Assembly (NCBI RefSeq): GCF_002906255.1
Contig: NZ_POTC01000027.1
Location: 1-40,937 of the forward strand
Origin: Novacetimonas maltaceti
GTDB lineage: Bacteria; Pseudomonadota; Alphaproteobacteria; Acetobacterales; Acetobacteraceae
Length of the DNA stretch: 40,937 bases
Direction of reading: 5' to 3'
In this document: positions 32,101 to 39,409 of the stretch, one piece after another
How positions within the stretch are numbered: the first letter of the stretch is position 1
Layout: each line of letters begins with the position of its first letter
Made by a program: the position numbers and the translations under genes
Notes under the pieces: generated by a model
Told to the model about the DNA's origin: nothing
Databases searched by the model: none
The model's input: the letters and a program-made list of their open reading frames with translations, nothing else

Positions 32101-33797
32101 TGGTAATGGCGCCCCTCCTCGTCCACCAGCGTGATCGGCAGGTTGGCGCGCACGCGCGGCTTGTGGCGGATCTGCCGCGTTTCGCGCCCCACCGCGATGG
32201 AGGCCAGGACGATGATCAGGCTGACGGCCACCCACAGCGTATTGAGCGCAAAGGACTGCAGCGCCAGGCGGTCATGGTATTCCCACAGCATCCCGCCGAT
32301 CCCGCGCACGAGCGCCACCGCAAGGATCCCGGCAAGGATGACGTTGGGATAGACCGCGTTGAGGTCGAAATACTCGCTCTGCAGCAGGCCGCCCTTGTCC
32401 GTGACGTTGAACTCCCCCTTGCGCGGGTTCAGCAGCGTCATGATCGTCACGCGCACAAGGAACAGCGCCAGCGTGGTCTCGTAGATCTCGCTCCAGAAGG
32501 AGTAGCGCCACCGCCCCTCCACCCGTGACAGGGTGCTGATGGAATGAAAGACATGCGGGAAGGCATAGACCAGGATCGCATAGGGCGAGGCGGCGATGAT
32601 GTTCTGCCCCAGGAACAGGAACGCCAGCGGGGAGGCAAGGAAGATCAGGCGCGGGATCGCGAACAGGAAGTGCGACATCGCGGAGAGGTAGCAAAGCCGC
32701 TGCTGCCAGTGCAGGCCGGGGCCAAGCAGCGGATTGTCCAGCCGCATGATCTGCAGCATCCCGCGCGCCCAGCGCACGCGCTGTCCGATATGCAGCATCA
32801 GGCGTTCGGTCGAAAGCCCGGCGGCCAGCGGTTCGCGCAGGTAGGCGGTATGCCATCCCTCGCGCTGCATCTTGAGCGCGGTGTGCGCGTCCTCCGTCAC
32901 CGTTTCGGTCGCGAAGCCGCCGATGCCCAGCACCGCCGAACGGCGGATCGCAGCACACGAACCGCAGAAGAACGTGGCGTCCCAGAAGTCATTGCCGTCC
33001 TGCACCAGCCCGTAGAACATGTTGCCTTCCGGCGGCACATGCTGCCCGGAGGCGAGGTTGCGCTGGAACGGGTCGGGGGAATAGAAATGGTGCGGCGTCT
33101 GCAGCAGCGCGAGCTTGCGGTCGGCCATCATCCAGCCGATCGTCTTCTTCAGGAAGCCGCGCGTGGGGATATGGTCGCAGTCGAAGATGACGACATATTC
33201 CCCTTCCGTCACGCGCAGCGCGTGATTGAGGTTGCCCGCCTTGGCATGGTTGTTTTCGGAACGGATGATGTAGCCCGCGCCCGCCTCCATCGCGAAGGCG
33301 TGGAAGCTCTTGCGGCGCCCGTCATCAAGGATATAGACGTTGAGCTTGTCTTCGGGCCAGTCGATCGCCAGCGCCCCCAGCACGGTGGAGCGCACGAGGG
33401 AGAGTTCCTCGTTATAGGACGGCACATACACATCGACCACGGGCCAGTCGGCGGTATCGGCAGGCAGCGGCAGCGGCTTGCGGTCGAGCGGCCAGGCCAT
33501 CTGGAAATAGCTCAGGCACAGCGTCATCAGCGCATAGAGTTCCGCCAGCACCAGCAGAAGCGACAGCACCGCCTGCAGTGGCGAATACAGCTGCAGCGTC
33601 GTGGTCAGCCGCCACACCATGTAGCGCAGCGACACCAGCAGGGAGAGCATCATCAGGAAACAGGTGATCCCCCGCCCCTTGCGCCCCTTGAGCACAAAGA
33701 ACAGGGCCAGCGTCCCGCACGAGACCAGGGCCTGCCCGTTGGTCGACATCGTGACGCCGCCCGTCATCAGCATCAGGAAGACCCCGACCGCCATCAT
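29103..33797 (-). CDS. bcsAB: Fused cellulose synthase BcsA-BcsB (type II), N-terminus interrupted
   Basis: 1,564 residues from the first ATG after an in-frame amber codon. BcsA half: membrane helices, then the GT2 domain with VDVYVPSYNEE (121-131), DDG (158-160), DCD (206-208), TED (301-303) and QRVRW (339-343), more membrane helices, and a c-di-GMP-binding PilZ domain (RHKPR 544-548, DISLGG 571-576). A linker with a hydrophobic segment (715-737, ending AQA) and a Pro/Ala stretch leads into BcsB, which closes with a membrane helix near 1530-1550. It polymerises UDP-glucose into beta-1,4-glucan and starts its translocation, activated by c-di-GMP. The whole protein closely resembles K. xylinus type II synthase (AcsAII). 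The natural frame continues 32 codons further upstream but contains TAG; see that entry. Confidence 0.92.
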   Translation of the reverse strand: MMAVGVFLMLMTGGVTMSTNGQALVSCGTLALFFVLKGRKGRGITCFLMMLSLLVSLRYMVWRLTTTLQLYSPLQAVLSLLLVLAELYALMTLCLSYFQMAWPLDRKPLPLPADTADWPVVDVYVPSYNEELSLVRSTVLGALAIDWPEDKLNVYILDDGRRKSFHAFAMEAGAGYIIRSENNHAKAGNLNHALRVTEGEYVVIFDCDHIPTRGFLKKTIGWMMADRKLALLQTPHHFYSPDPFQRNLASGQHVPPEGNMFYGLVQDGNDFWDATFFCGSCAAIRRSAVLGIGGFATETVTEDAHTALKMQREGWHTAYLREPLAAGLSTERLMLHIGQRVRWARGMLQIMRLDNPLLGPGLHWQQRLCYLSAMSHFLFAIPRLIFLASPLAFLFLGQNIIAASPYAILVYAFPHVFHSISTLSRVEGRWRYSFWSEIYETTLALFLVRVTIMTLLNPRKGEFNVTDKGGLLQSEYFDLNAVYPNVILAGILAVALVRGIGGMLWEYHDRLALQSFALNTLWVAVSLIIVLASIAVGRETRQIRHKPRVRANLPITLVDEEGRHYHAHTSDISLGGIAARLSTEHSLPTQTRVTTLYHNEKDGIDVRIPAVILFSKPGMLHLQWCVDNLEVERQIVEFMFGRNDAWANWADFQPDRPLRSFLMVLRSIGGLFRRGEKLFRWQTPQEAPLSEAEHVEEEKLERKSLVLKPVRRSARYGATASLIVLLGLATSAPSLAQAPSPAASAAPAPAEGPAAPPAGGDAPLQPPPGTLPTPPQLAPAAAGEQVPPATPVPLPTGPATQQLRERMAERTGVSPAAPFGDTNTGALPADPSAPPIDPADATRVADGEITRTSTFRDLGLATGPLTLRGFSPLQGLDVIVPANRVVTRARITLTGALSPSLLPEASAVSVTLNEQYVGTIRVDPEHPRFGPITFDIDPLYFTGDNKLNFHFAGEYRRDCNDLYNEVLWARISDFSTVTLTTTRIAPDRKLSYLPAPFYDPNLRTPLRVPVVMPNPDSHGVLKASALVASWFGKLADFRTASFPVSTTIPASGNAVAIGENLPVDAHGTRPVGPTLSEVENPNDRLGTILVITGRNAQEVEVAARVLAFSSDTLGAVGTKVVNDVTLQPRRPYDAPAFVPTDRPVRFGELVAASDLQGGGFAPPVMALPFHLPPDLYSWRNRPYPIDLWVRTPGGPVVDLETSRLDVHLNNNYLDSFTLKPPSLWQAWSERLVNQHAGAVEHAAALPSWLLFGQNQLKFSFDARPIDRGVCRRTPDDIHMSVDSDSWMDFRRGYHFAQLPNLSYFAEAAFPFSRMADLSDTTVVVPHHLDAGTAGTFMDLMGFFGATTWYPASGVQLEDVNDLAEHPPQGDIVVLATAGDAPKFAELLSRSPYELSDGHIRVGQHMGLQGIWYLFQDHDHAGLQDGVQANLNAPVAGAGVLIGAQSPFRSDRSVVALMGDTPARMHDLVMGLRSKEDVPRIQGDLVLRNGDRLTSYRTAPTFTMGSLPWWMWLDWYLGTRPLTLYVLGLLGAGLVATAAVKLLRRHARKRMEEGEQIKDGPSKTE

Positions 33798-33893
33798 GAC
33801 GAACGGAGAGATGGCGGAGACAATGGGGGAACGTACAAACTGCTAAAGACGCAGGCGTTTCAGGATCTCCCTGTACATCATCGTCCCGTACAT
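33798..33893 (-). pseudogene. Natural 5' end of bcsAB cut off by an in-frame amber codon
   Basis: Reading from the ATG at 33893, the frame gives MYGTMMYREILKRLRL, then TAG at 33845-33843, then QFVRSPIVSAISPFV joining directly to the MMAVGVF start used above. As remembered, K. xylinus type II synthase begins MIYRAILKRLRLEQLAR and continues VPAVSAASPFVMMAVGVF, so the frame and spacing agree and TAG replaces one Glu or Gln codon. No other ATG, GTG or TTG in this frame lies between the TAG and 33797, and no ribosome site precedes 33797. Confidence 0.75.
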
Positions 33894-34663
33894 CGTTTCG
33901 GAATTCCAATAAATTGACACATGCCCGACCGTCCGGCACATCCGGCCACGTGCCTGCACGCGCCCATATCCCGCAAGACGGCCGGGCCTATCCCGACACC
34001 CATATTCCTAGCCAGCGGCTTCCATGCCGAATTACGCCACGGCCCGCCATTCCCCCCTGTCCGGGACAGGTCTGACAGGCCTTCATATCCGCCTTGATTT
34101 CAGGCACTTATGAACGCTGTTAATATTGTCTTAAAAAGCATCTACCGGCCCCCCCATAGAGTGTCAAGCAACATAATGCCCCCTGTGGTGGCAAAAAGGG
34201 ACCGTGGCCATGATATCGACATAATCCGATTCCATACGGCACAGTACCGTTCTTATGGCCGGGTGAATTGAACACGGTACGACTGGTGCATGCAACATGC
34301 TGTAACAAGGAATCATTTCCTGTTTCCCCCGGACCGGCGCATGGACTTACGGGCTTTGTGCATGCTTTAAGAATAAATGTCTTACACCGTGGGGATATAA
34401 TTCATCCGATATGCATCTTTGCCTTTTCGTGCCGCCCCCTGCCCCACTGGCGGATCAGGATGGGCCACATCATATCCCCCAGCAGGACCGCATGGCATGT
34501 CACAGATCAAACCTGCCCATTTTTCATACTGAGAATCCGGGAATGGCAGGGCACCGTTTACACCACTCCTCCTGCGGGCAGGTTCTGCGCCACCATGGCG
34601 TGATGGCAAACATGGCGGGATCCATGCGTTACACGTTTTTCCAGACTACGTTCAGGCAAAGCC
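33894..34663. other. Regulatory interval between the cellulose operon and a TetR gene
   Basis: 770 bases without a supported gene, relatively AT-rich from about 34080 to 34420. It must carry the promoters of bcsAB (minus) and of the TetR gene (plus), but I could not single out a strong -35/-10 pair for either. Structures seen: GTACCGT/ACGGTAC (listed separately) and AGGAA-TCAT-TTCCT (34308-34321). A 111-residue frame at 34268-34603 was rejected. Confidence 0.5.
34244..34280. promoter_or_regulatory. Inverted repeat in the bcs/TetR divergent region
   Basis: GTACCGT (34244-34250) and ACGGTAC (34274-34280) are exact inverse complements with 23 bases between. The left arm also pairs with ACGG at 34236. 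Candidate operator for the adjacent TetR protein; function not shown. Confidence 0.35.
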
Positions 34664-35419
34664 ATGGATATGCAAGAATCTGATATCAGAAATGCAATAT
34701 CTGACATGAACCAGCCGCCCACATGGCCGCGCCCGATGACGCGCCCCTATCACAAGGGCAACGTGGCGGAGGACCTGCGCCTGGCCACGCTGCGGATCCT
34801 GCAGACCGAACGGCTGGAGGACCTGTCGGTCCGTCGCCTCACGCGCGAGGTCCGGGTCGCGCCCGCCAATTTCTACAACCACTATGCGTCGCTCAACATG
34901 CTGCTGGTGGAGATCGCGGCCGACTGCCTGGATGATTTTTCCGACATGATCGGCCATATCGTCCACCGCTCCGCCAACCGCCATGACGCGCTCAAACGCA
35001 CGGTCACGCATTATGTGGAGTTCGCCTGCCGCCATACGCAACTCTATCGCGTGATGTTCGGCTACCTGAACGACACGGCGCGCCACCCCCGTTACAGCCG
35101 GGCCGCGCGGCGCACCTTCAACCGCCTGCGCGACCTGATGGAAGCGCAGGAGTTCCCGCATGCCGAATCGGCCGACAGCGCCGCCACCCCCCCCAGCGGG
35201 GAGGCGCAGGCCGCGCATATCGGGTACTGCATCTTCGCCATGAGCCATGGCCTGGCGGGAATGATCGCCGAAGGGCACATCCCGCTGGAACAGGAGCGCG
35301 AGGACAGCATCCGCGCCTTTGTCACGCGGATCATCGACCTGTTCACGACCAACCCCCTGATGCAGGGGAACCTGCAACCGGGCGCGCACGGCGCCGCCCT
35401 GCCACAGGGCAACGGCTGA
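34664..35419 (+). CDS. TetR/AcrR family regulator divergent from the cellulose operon
   Basis: 251 residues; AGGCA lies upstream of the ATG at 34664, and ATGs at 34670 and 34706 are alternatives. The DNA-binding domain is RLEDLSVRRLTREVRVAPANFYNHYASLNMLLVEI at about residues 48-82, with the turn at RVAPANFYNHY. The C-terminal part includes YRVMFGYLNDTARHP, which is like the WHG-type TetR ligand domain. A low-complexity Ala/Glu/Pro stretch around 160-180 interrupts it. It is divergent from bcsAB across 770 bases, the classic place for a local regulator, so control of the cellulose operon is a fair inference but is not shown. The first 25 residues are an unusual Met/Pro-rich extension. Confidence 0.8.
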   Translation: MDMQESDIRNAISDMNQPPTWPRPMTRPYHKGNVAEDLRLATLRILQTERLEDLSVRRLTREVRVAPANFYNHYASLNMLLVEIAADCLDDFSDMIGHIVHRSANRHDALKRTVTHYVEFACRHTQLYRVMFGYLNDTARHPRYSRAARRTFNRLRDLMEAQEFPHAESADSAATPPSGEAQAAHIGYCIFAMSHGLAGMIAEGHIPLEQEREDSIRAFVTRIIDLFTTNPLMQGNLQPGAHGAALPQGNG

Positions 35420-35830
35420 CCCGTCGGGCAGGGCGCGCCATCCCCGGTGACGCGCATGGAAACACACCGCCCGACAGCATTCATGCGGCCAGATCCGCAT
35501 GCTGGCGCACAAATGCTTTACAAAGCTGTAACAATAATGGTTATTTATAAAACACAGCTTGAAATATTAATGTATTTTTTAGGAAGCTTTAAATAAAAAT
35601 ACATAAATTATTGACACGATGCATGCGTGATGCTGTTATTGCCATGCCTTTTTCGTACCGCGATCGTGCGTTCACCCCTCCGGTCCTTCCGCAGGGGCCG
35701 CCATGATGGAACGCCCCATCCATGCCGCCCCCCGGTCCGCAGCACATGACGGCCGCGAAAGACAGGCAGACGAGAAGCAGCCCCAAAGGCCCGCTTCCCC
35801 CATTCACCGGCAGAAGAAGACAGCATCGTT
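35420..35830. other. AT-rich leader region before the CRP/FNR gene
   Basis: 411 bases with no gene. The part 35510-35620 is the most AT-rich of the area and includes a sigma70-like promoter, listed separately. The transcript would have an untranslated leader of about 185 bases, long enough to hold a structure, but none is obvious. Confidence 0.5.
35611..35639 (+). promoter_or_regulatory. Sigma70-type promoter for the CRP/FNR regulator
   Basis: TTGACA (35611-35616), 17-base spacer, TGTTAT (35634-35639), just downstream of an AT-rich stretch that could act as an UP element. The -35 is perfect and the spacing ideal; the -10 matches four of six. Confidence 0.55.
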
Positions 35831-36544
35831 ATGCCCACCACACCCTCCATCCCCCCGGCGGCGCACAACGGGATCCCGTCCTTTCCCCCGATGCCTGACC
35901 GCCTGTGCCGCGACATCGTGGACTTCTGCAACAAGCACCACGCCACCTGCCGGGAGACGCGCTTTCGCCCCCGCAACATCATCATCGAGGAAAGCGCCAC
36001 CGCGCATTACACCTTCCTTGTGCGCCACGGGACGGTGAAGCTGTCGAAATCCATGCCCAACGGCCGCAGCCAGATCGTCGGCTTTGTCGGCAGCGGGCAT
36101 ATCCTGGGCACCAGTTCACAGGAACTCTACATGTTCCAGGCGGAGGCGATCACCGATGTCACCGTCAACAGGCTGAGCCGCACGATGTTCGAGGACATCC
36201 TGGTCAACGCGCCGGACATCCTGTCGCGCCTGCTGGACGAGACGACGTCGCAGCTGGTGATGATCCAGGAACGCCTGCTGGCGCTGGGGCGCAAGACCGC
36301 ACGGGAGAAGCTGGCCGGCTTCCTCCTGCGGGAGGCGACGCGCAACAATGGCCAGGACATCCACCTGCCGTTTTCGCTGCAGATGTCGCGCGCGGACATT
36401 GCCGACTATCTTGGCCTGTCCACGGAAACCGTCTCGCGCCTGATGAGCGTCTTCCACCAGGAAAAGATGATCCACCGCTCCCGCCAGATCATCCAGCTCC
36501 TTGCCCCGTCGCGGCTGGCCGCGATGTCCTGCACGATCCTGTAA
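35831..36544 (+). CDS. CRP/FNR-family transcriptional regulator (FNR/FixK-like)
   Basis: 237 residues. Cyclic-nucleotide-binding-like domain at about 45-140 (FRPRNIIIEE...GRSQIVGFVGSGHILGTS), a long dimerisation helix (about 150-185), then the winged helix MSRADIADYLGLSTETVSRLMSVFHQEKMI. The recognition helix carries the Glu-x-x-Ser-Arg set of FNR/FixK proteins, which read TTGAT-N4-ATCAA. Three cysteines at 26, 33 and 40 lie where FNR has its iron-sulfur ligands, but their spacing (x6, x6) is not that of E. coli FNR. The central fourth Cys is not evident, so oxygen sensing is unsure. CRP/FNR proteins have been tied to cellulose synthesis in K. hansenii; control of the nearby bcs operon is inference. 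Confidence 0.85.
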   Translation: MPTTPSIPPAAHNGIPSFPPMPDRLCRDIVDFCNKHHATCRETRFRPRNIIIEESATAHYTFLVRHGTVKLSKSMPNGRSQIVGFVGSGHILGTSSQELYMFQAEAITDVTVNRLSRTMFEDILVNAPDILSRLLDETTSQLVMIQERLLALGRKTAREKLAGFLLREATRNNGQDIHLPFSLQMSRADIADYLGLSTETVSRLMSVFHQEKMIHRSRQIIQLLAPSRLAAMSCTIL

Positions 36545-36982
36545 GGCATCCGGCCACGGCCGCGTTCCCCATCCGGCCGCGGGCGACCCGGCCCGGCATG
36601 CGCGCGGCCATGGCCGGACAGGCAGGGGAACACCGGCAGGAACATCCGCCGGAACAAACCGGGAAATGGCGCGGGCCACCCCCGCAATCCCCATAGCCGA
36701 CAAACTATACACAAAGTTATCCACAGACCTTTCCGGAAATCTGTGAGCAGCCTGCGGGCGCGGCCTTTTTCAACGATTCTGAAAAATGGCGGAAAACCGC
36801 CATGGAATCGCATGACAGCCCAAAAGGCGAACGGTTATATGACCAAGACGGTCAGGATACGAGTCCTGTTTGCCAAAAAGAATCCACACCCGTCGCGCAC
36901 GCCCGCGCATGCTGCGCCACGACTCGTGAGGGAAGCTGTGTCCACCCCTTTCATGCAGGCATTTCATTGTGTCCCGGACGCA
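36545..36982. other. Non-coding interval with DnaA-box-like sites
   Basis: 438 bases between the CRP/FNR gene and the 3' end of the minus-strand SGNH-like gene. No supported gene; frames crossing it are continuations of shadows. It holds two DnaA-box-like nonamers, listed separately. Confidence 0.45.
36705..36725 (+). promoter_or_regulatory. Pair of DnaA-box-like nonamers
   Basis: CTATACACA (36705-36713, one mismatch) and TTATCCACA (36717-36725, perfect match to the consensus) lie in the same direction 12 bases apart. Two boxes are too few for a replication origin by themselves. Confidence 0.4.
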
Positions 36983-38068
36983 TCATCCGGGCGGCGGATG
37001 CGTCATGTCGCGGACCTGTGGAGAAAGATGCGCCACGCGGACCACGTAATCATCCGCATGCCGGTCCGGGTCGCGCACGGCCATGGCCAGGTCGCGCGCG
37101 ATGCGCGCCGCCACCCCCGTGCGGTAATGCAGCGGGTCCCAGAAACTGTCGCGCACGTCGGCAATGGGGCCGGGGATGTCGAAATCGACTACGATGGCGT
37201 TGGGCACGCGCTCCATGTCCGCGACGATGCGCGCGCGGCACTGCGCCACGGCCATGGCGCGGGCGGGGCCTGCATGCTGCTTCATTTCCCGCGCGACGGG
37301 GGGAAACCAGACGATCTTGAGCGTATCGGCCGGGATGCGCGCCAGCAGGCGCGGCAGCAGCGCAAGTGACGCGGCGGGGGCCACCTGCGCCGTGGGGGAT
37401 GCGACCGGCGTGGCCGACAGCCACAGCGCGAAATTGGCGCTGACCCGCGCGCGGTCATAGGTCGCGTCATCGGGCACGAAGCTCTGGTACCCGTCCGCCC
37501 CGGCATGGTCGGCCTTCAGCCCGAGCTGGTAGAGCGCCTGGTTCACCGCCTCCTGCAACGCATACAGGTCGAGCATATGGCCGTACCGTTGCCATGGCGG
37601 GGCGGAATAGGCCCATTCCGGCCAGTGTTCATGCGGCCCGCGCGCGGCATTGTCCCCCGCCAGGCACCACACATGGTCAAGGTCGAGCATGACGACCCGT
37701 GGCGTCCGGTGGGCCTGCATGAACACGTCAAGCAGGCGGTCCTGTTCCCATGCGGTGGCGTTGTTCATGGCAAGGTTGACGAAGCGCGCGCCAAACAGCG
37801 GCCCCATCACGTCGGGCCGGATCAGGCGCGCGGTGGAAGTGCCGAGCATGGCCGAATCAAACCGCCCGCCACGCGCCAGCGCCCCCATGGTATAGCGTGC
37901 GTTGCCCCCCGTCGGCACGCGCGACAGCGGCAGGTGCACCGGCAGGACATCCCACGCATCCATCCCCGCGATGAAGGCGAACATGCCCCCCACCCCCGAC
38001 ACCACCACGACCAGCAGCGTAAGGGCGAAGGCGCGCCATGTCCGGGGCGTGGAGGATGGCGTCGTCAT
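36983..38068 (-). CDS. Membrane-anchored SGNH-like envelope protein
   Basis: 361 residues from the ATG at 38068 (MTTPSSTPRTWRAF); an ATG at 38089 is possible. The frame is open far beyond to 39292, but that part is antisense to the epimerase gene. One N-terminal membrane helix (about 14-37) anchors a periplasmic domain. Motifs: FDSAMLGTSTARLI (block-I-like, with Ser in Gly-Thr-Ser), VNLAMNNATAWEQD (block-II-like), and DSFWDPLHYRTGVA near the C-terminus (Asp-x-x-His). This matches the uncharacterised SGNH-like proteins seen beside polysaccharide genes and distantly resembles AlgJ/AlgX. Enzyme activity is plausible but unproven. A family B repeat lies 90 bases upstream. Confidence 0.65.
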   Translation of the reverse strand: MTTPSSTPRTWRAFALTLLVVVVSGVGGMFAFIAGMDAWDVLPVHLPLSRVPTGGNARYTMGALARGGRFDSAMLGTSTARLIRPDVMGPLFGARFVNLAMNNATAWEQDRLLDVFMQAHRTPRVVMLDLDHVWCLAGDNAARGPHEHWPEWAYSAPPWQRYGHMLDLYALQEAVNQALYQLGLKADHAGADGYQSFVPDDATYDRARVSANFALWLSATPVASPTAQVAPAASLALLPRLLARIPADTLKIVWFPPVAREMKQHAGPARAMAVAQCRARIVADMERVPNAIVVDFDIPGPIADVRDSFWDPLHYRTGVAARIARDLAMAVRDPDRHADDYVVRVAHLSPQVRDMTHPPPG

Positions 38069-38154
38069 GCCTGTATCGGCCCGTCCCATGGCTGTGGTGA
38101 ATGCGGGGGTTTCTACCGCCGCGCCTGCGCCCGCGCAAACATGGCGAAAGCAAT

Positions 38155-38232
38155 AAAAGTCCTGGGGTGCCGCCTTTTTCCAGAAAGGCAGCGTCTTTCG
38201 AAGCTTTTTGAAAAAAGCTTCACCAAGAACTC
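38155..38232 (-). repeat. Family B two-hairpin repeat, copy 2 (inverted)
   Basis: Read on the minus strand: TTCTTGGTGAAGCTTTTTTC-AAAAAGCTTC, then GCTGCCTTTCTGGAAAAAGGCGGCACCCC and GGACTTTTAT. This matches copy 1 at 8398 along its whole length. The palindrome is at 38200-38221 and the second stem at 38169-38192. Confidence 0.8.
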
Positions 38233-38353
38233 CTGAATGGTTTTGCGGGCGCACACCACACCTGTTGTCACAAGGCTGGCGGCAGGCCCGCACAATCGGG
38301 CATCCTGCCCGCATGACGCGCATGATGATGCGCAGGACAGAAGGAGACATGCG

Positions 38354-39232
38354 ATGAACGAAGACGCCAGTCACAGCTTTGGCGATTCGCGCCTGCGCGC
38401 CACGGTGGCGCTGCATGGGGCGGAACTGTGCGCGCTGCATGACGAACTCGCGGGGTGCGACCTGCTGTGGAATGCCGGGGACGCGTGGAAGCGCCACTCC
38501 CCCGTGCTGTTCCCCATTGTCGGGCGGCTCGACAACGACACGGCGCTGTTCGATGGCAAGGCCTACCGCATCACGCAGCACGGATTCGCCCGCGACATGG
38601 ATTTCCGCTGGATCGAACGCAATGCCGATGGCTGCGTGCTCGAACTTGCCGACAATGAACAGACGCGCGCGCTGTTCCCCTTCGCCTTCCGGCTGAAGAT
38701 CGCCTACCGCATCGCCAATGGCGCGCTGGAGGTGGATTACCGCGTCATCAACCCCGACCCCACGCGCACGCTGTCCGCCTCGCTCGGCGCGCATCCGGCC
38801 TTTGTCTGGCCGCTGCGCCCCGACGTGCCCAAGGACGCGCACATCATCGAATTCGACCAGCCCGAACCCGAAAAGGTGCGCCGCGTCACGGGCGGCCTGC
38901 TGTCGCCCGAACTGTTCCCCACCCCCATCGTGGGCCGCGAACTCGCCCTGTCGGAAAGCCTGTTCGCGCAGGATGCGCTGATCCTCGACCATCCCGCCAG
39001 CCACGGCCTGACGTACCGCATCCCCAACGGGCCGGGCCTGCGCTTCACATGGAAGGGCTTTCGCCAGCTGGGCCTGTGGATGAAGCCGGGGGCCGACTTC
39101 CTGTGCATCGAGCCGTGGTACGGCATGAGCAGCCCGCAGGATTTCAGGGGCGAATTCGCCACCAAGCCCGGCCTGTTCCACCTGCCGCCCGGACAGGAAT
39201 GGCACGCGAGATGGAGCGTCGCCCCGGTCTGA
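38354..39232 (+). CDS. Aldose 1-epimerase family protein (LacX-like)
   Basis: 292 residues from the ATG at 38354, with AAGGAG nine bases upstream; the longer frame from 38237 lacks such a site. Family features: a beta-sandwich start FGDSRLRATVALHGAEL, SPVLFPIVGRL, the His of QHGFARDMDF, the second His in LGAHPAFVWP (the catalytic acid), and the Glu of LCIEPWYGM (the base). It interconverts alpha and beta anomers of a hexose or a sugar phosphate in the cytoplasm; the LacX branch has uncertain substrate. It has no signal peptide. The gene appears monocistronic and is divergent from the SGNH-like gene. Confidence 0.85.
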   Translation: MNEDASHSFGDSRLRATVALHGAELCALHDELAGCDLLWNAGDAWKRHSPVLFPIVGRLDNDTALFDGKAYRITQHGFARDMDFRWIERNADGCVLELADNEQTRALFPFAFRLKIAYRIANGALEVDYRVINPDPTRTLSASLGAHPAFVWPLRPDVPKDAHIIEFDQPEPEKVRRVTGGLLSPELFPTPIVGRELALSESLFAQDALILDHPASHGLTYRIPNGPGLRFTWKGFRQLGLWMKPGADFLCIEPWYGMSSPQDFRGEFATKPGLFHLPPGQEWHARWSVAPV

Positions 39233-39409
39233 AATCACCCCTGACGCCACCTTGCGGCGGGGGGGGCCGCACAAGCATTGCAAAAACATCATGGGACGGG
39301 GGAAAACGCTGCGAAAATATCATATTGCCAGCAGCGAAATACGGCGTAGCGTCCGCCTCAGGAGCAGCTTGCGGCAATCGTGCCCGCCAAGGCTCATGGA
39401 AACGCTCAG

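Noticed and set aside
34268-34603. 111-codon plus-strand frame in the bcs/TetR interval
   Set aside because: Cys/His/Pro-rich chance composition, no ribosome site, no recognisable motif.
36545-36982. Replication origin
   Set aside because: Only two DnaA-like boxes, no AT-rich unwinding tract next to them and no dnaA, parAB or similar gene nearby.
36743-37369. 208-codon plus-strand frame
   Set aside because: Its second half is antisense to the SGNH-like gene and its first half shows no coding features.
38069-39292. Upstream extension of the minus-strand SGNH-like frame (to 769 codons)
   Set aside because: It is antisense to the epimerase gene and crosses a family B repeat; the membrane anchor near 38068 marks the real start.
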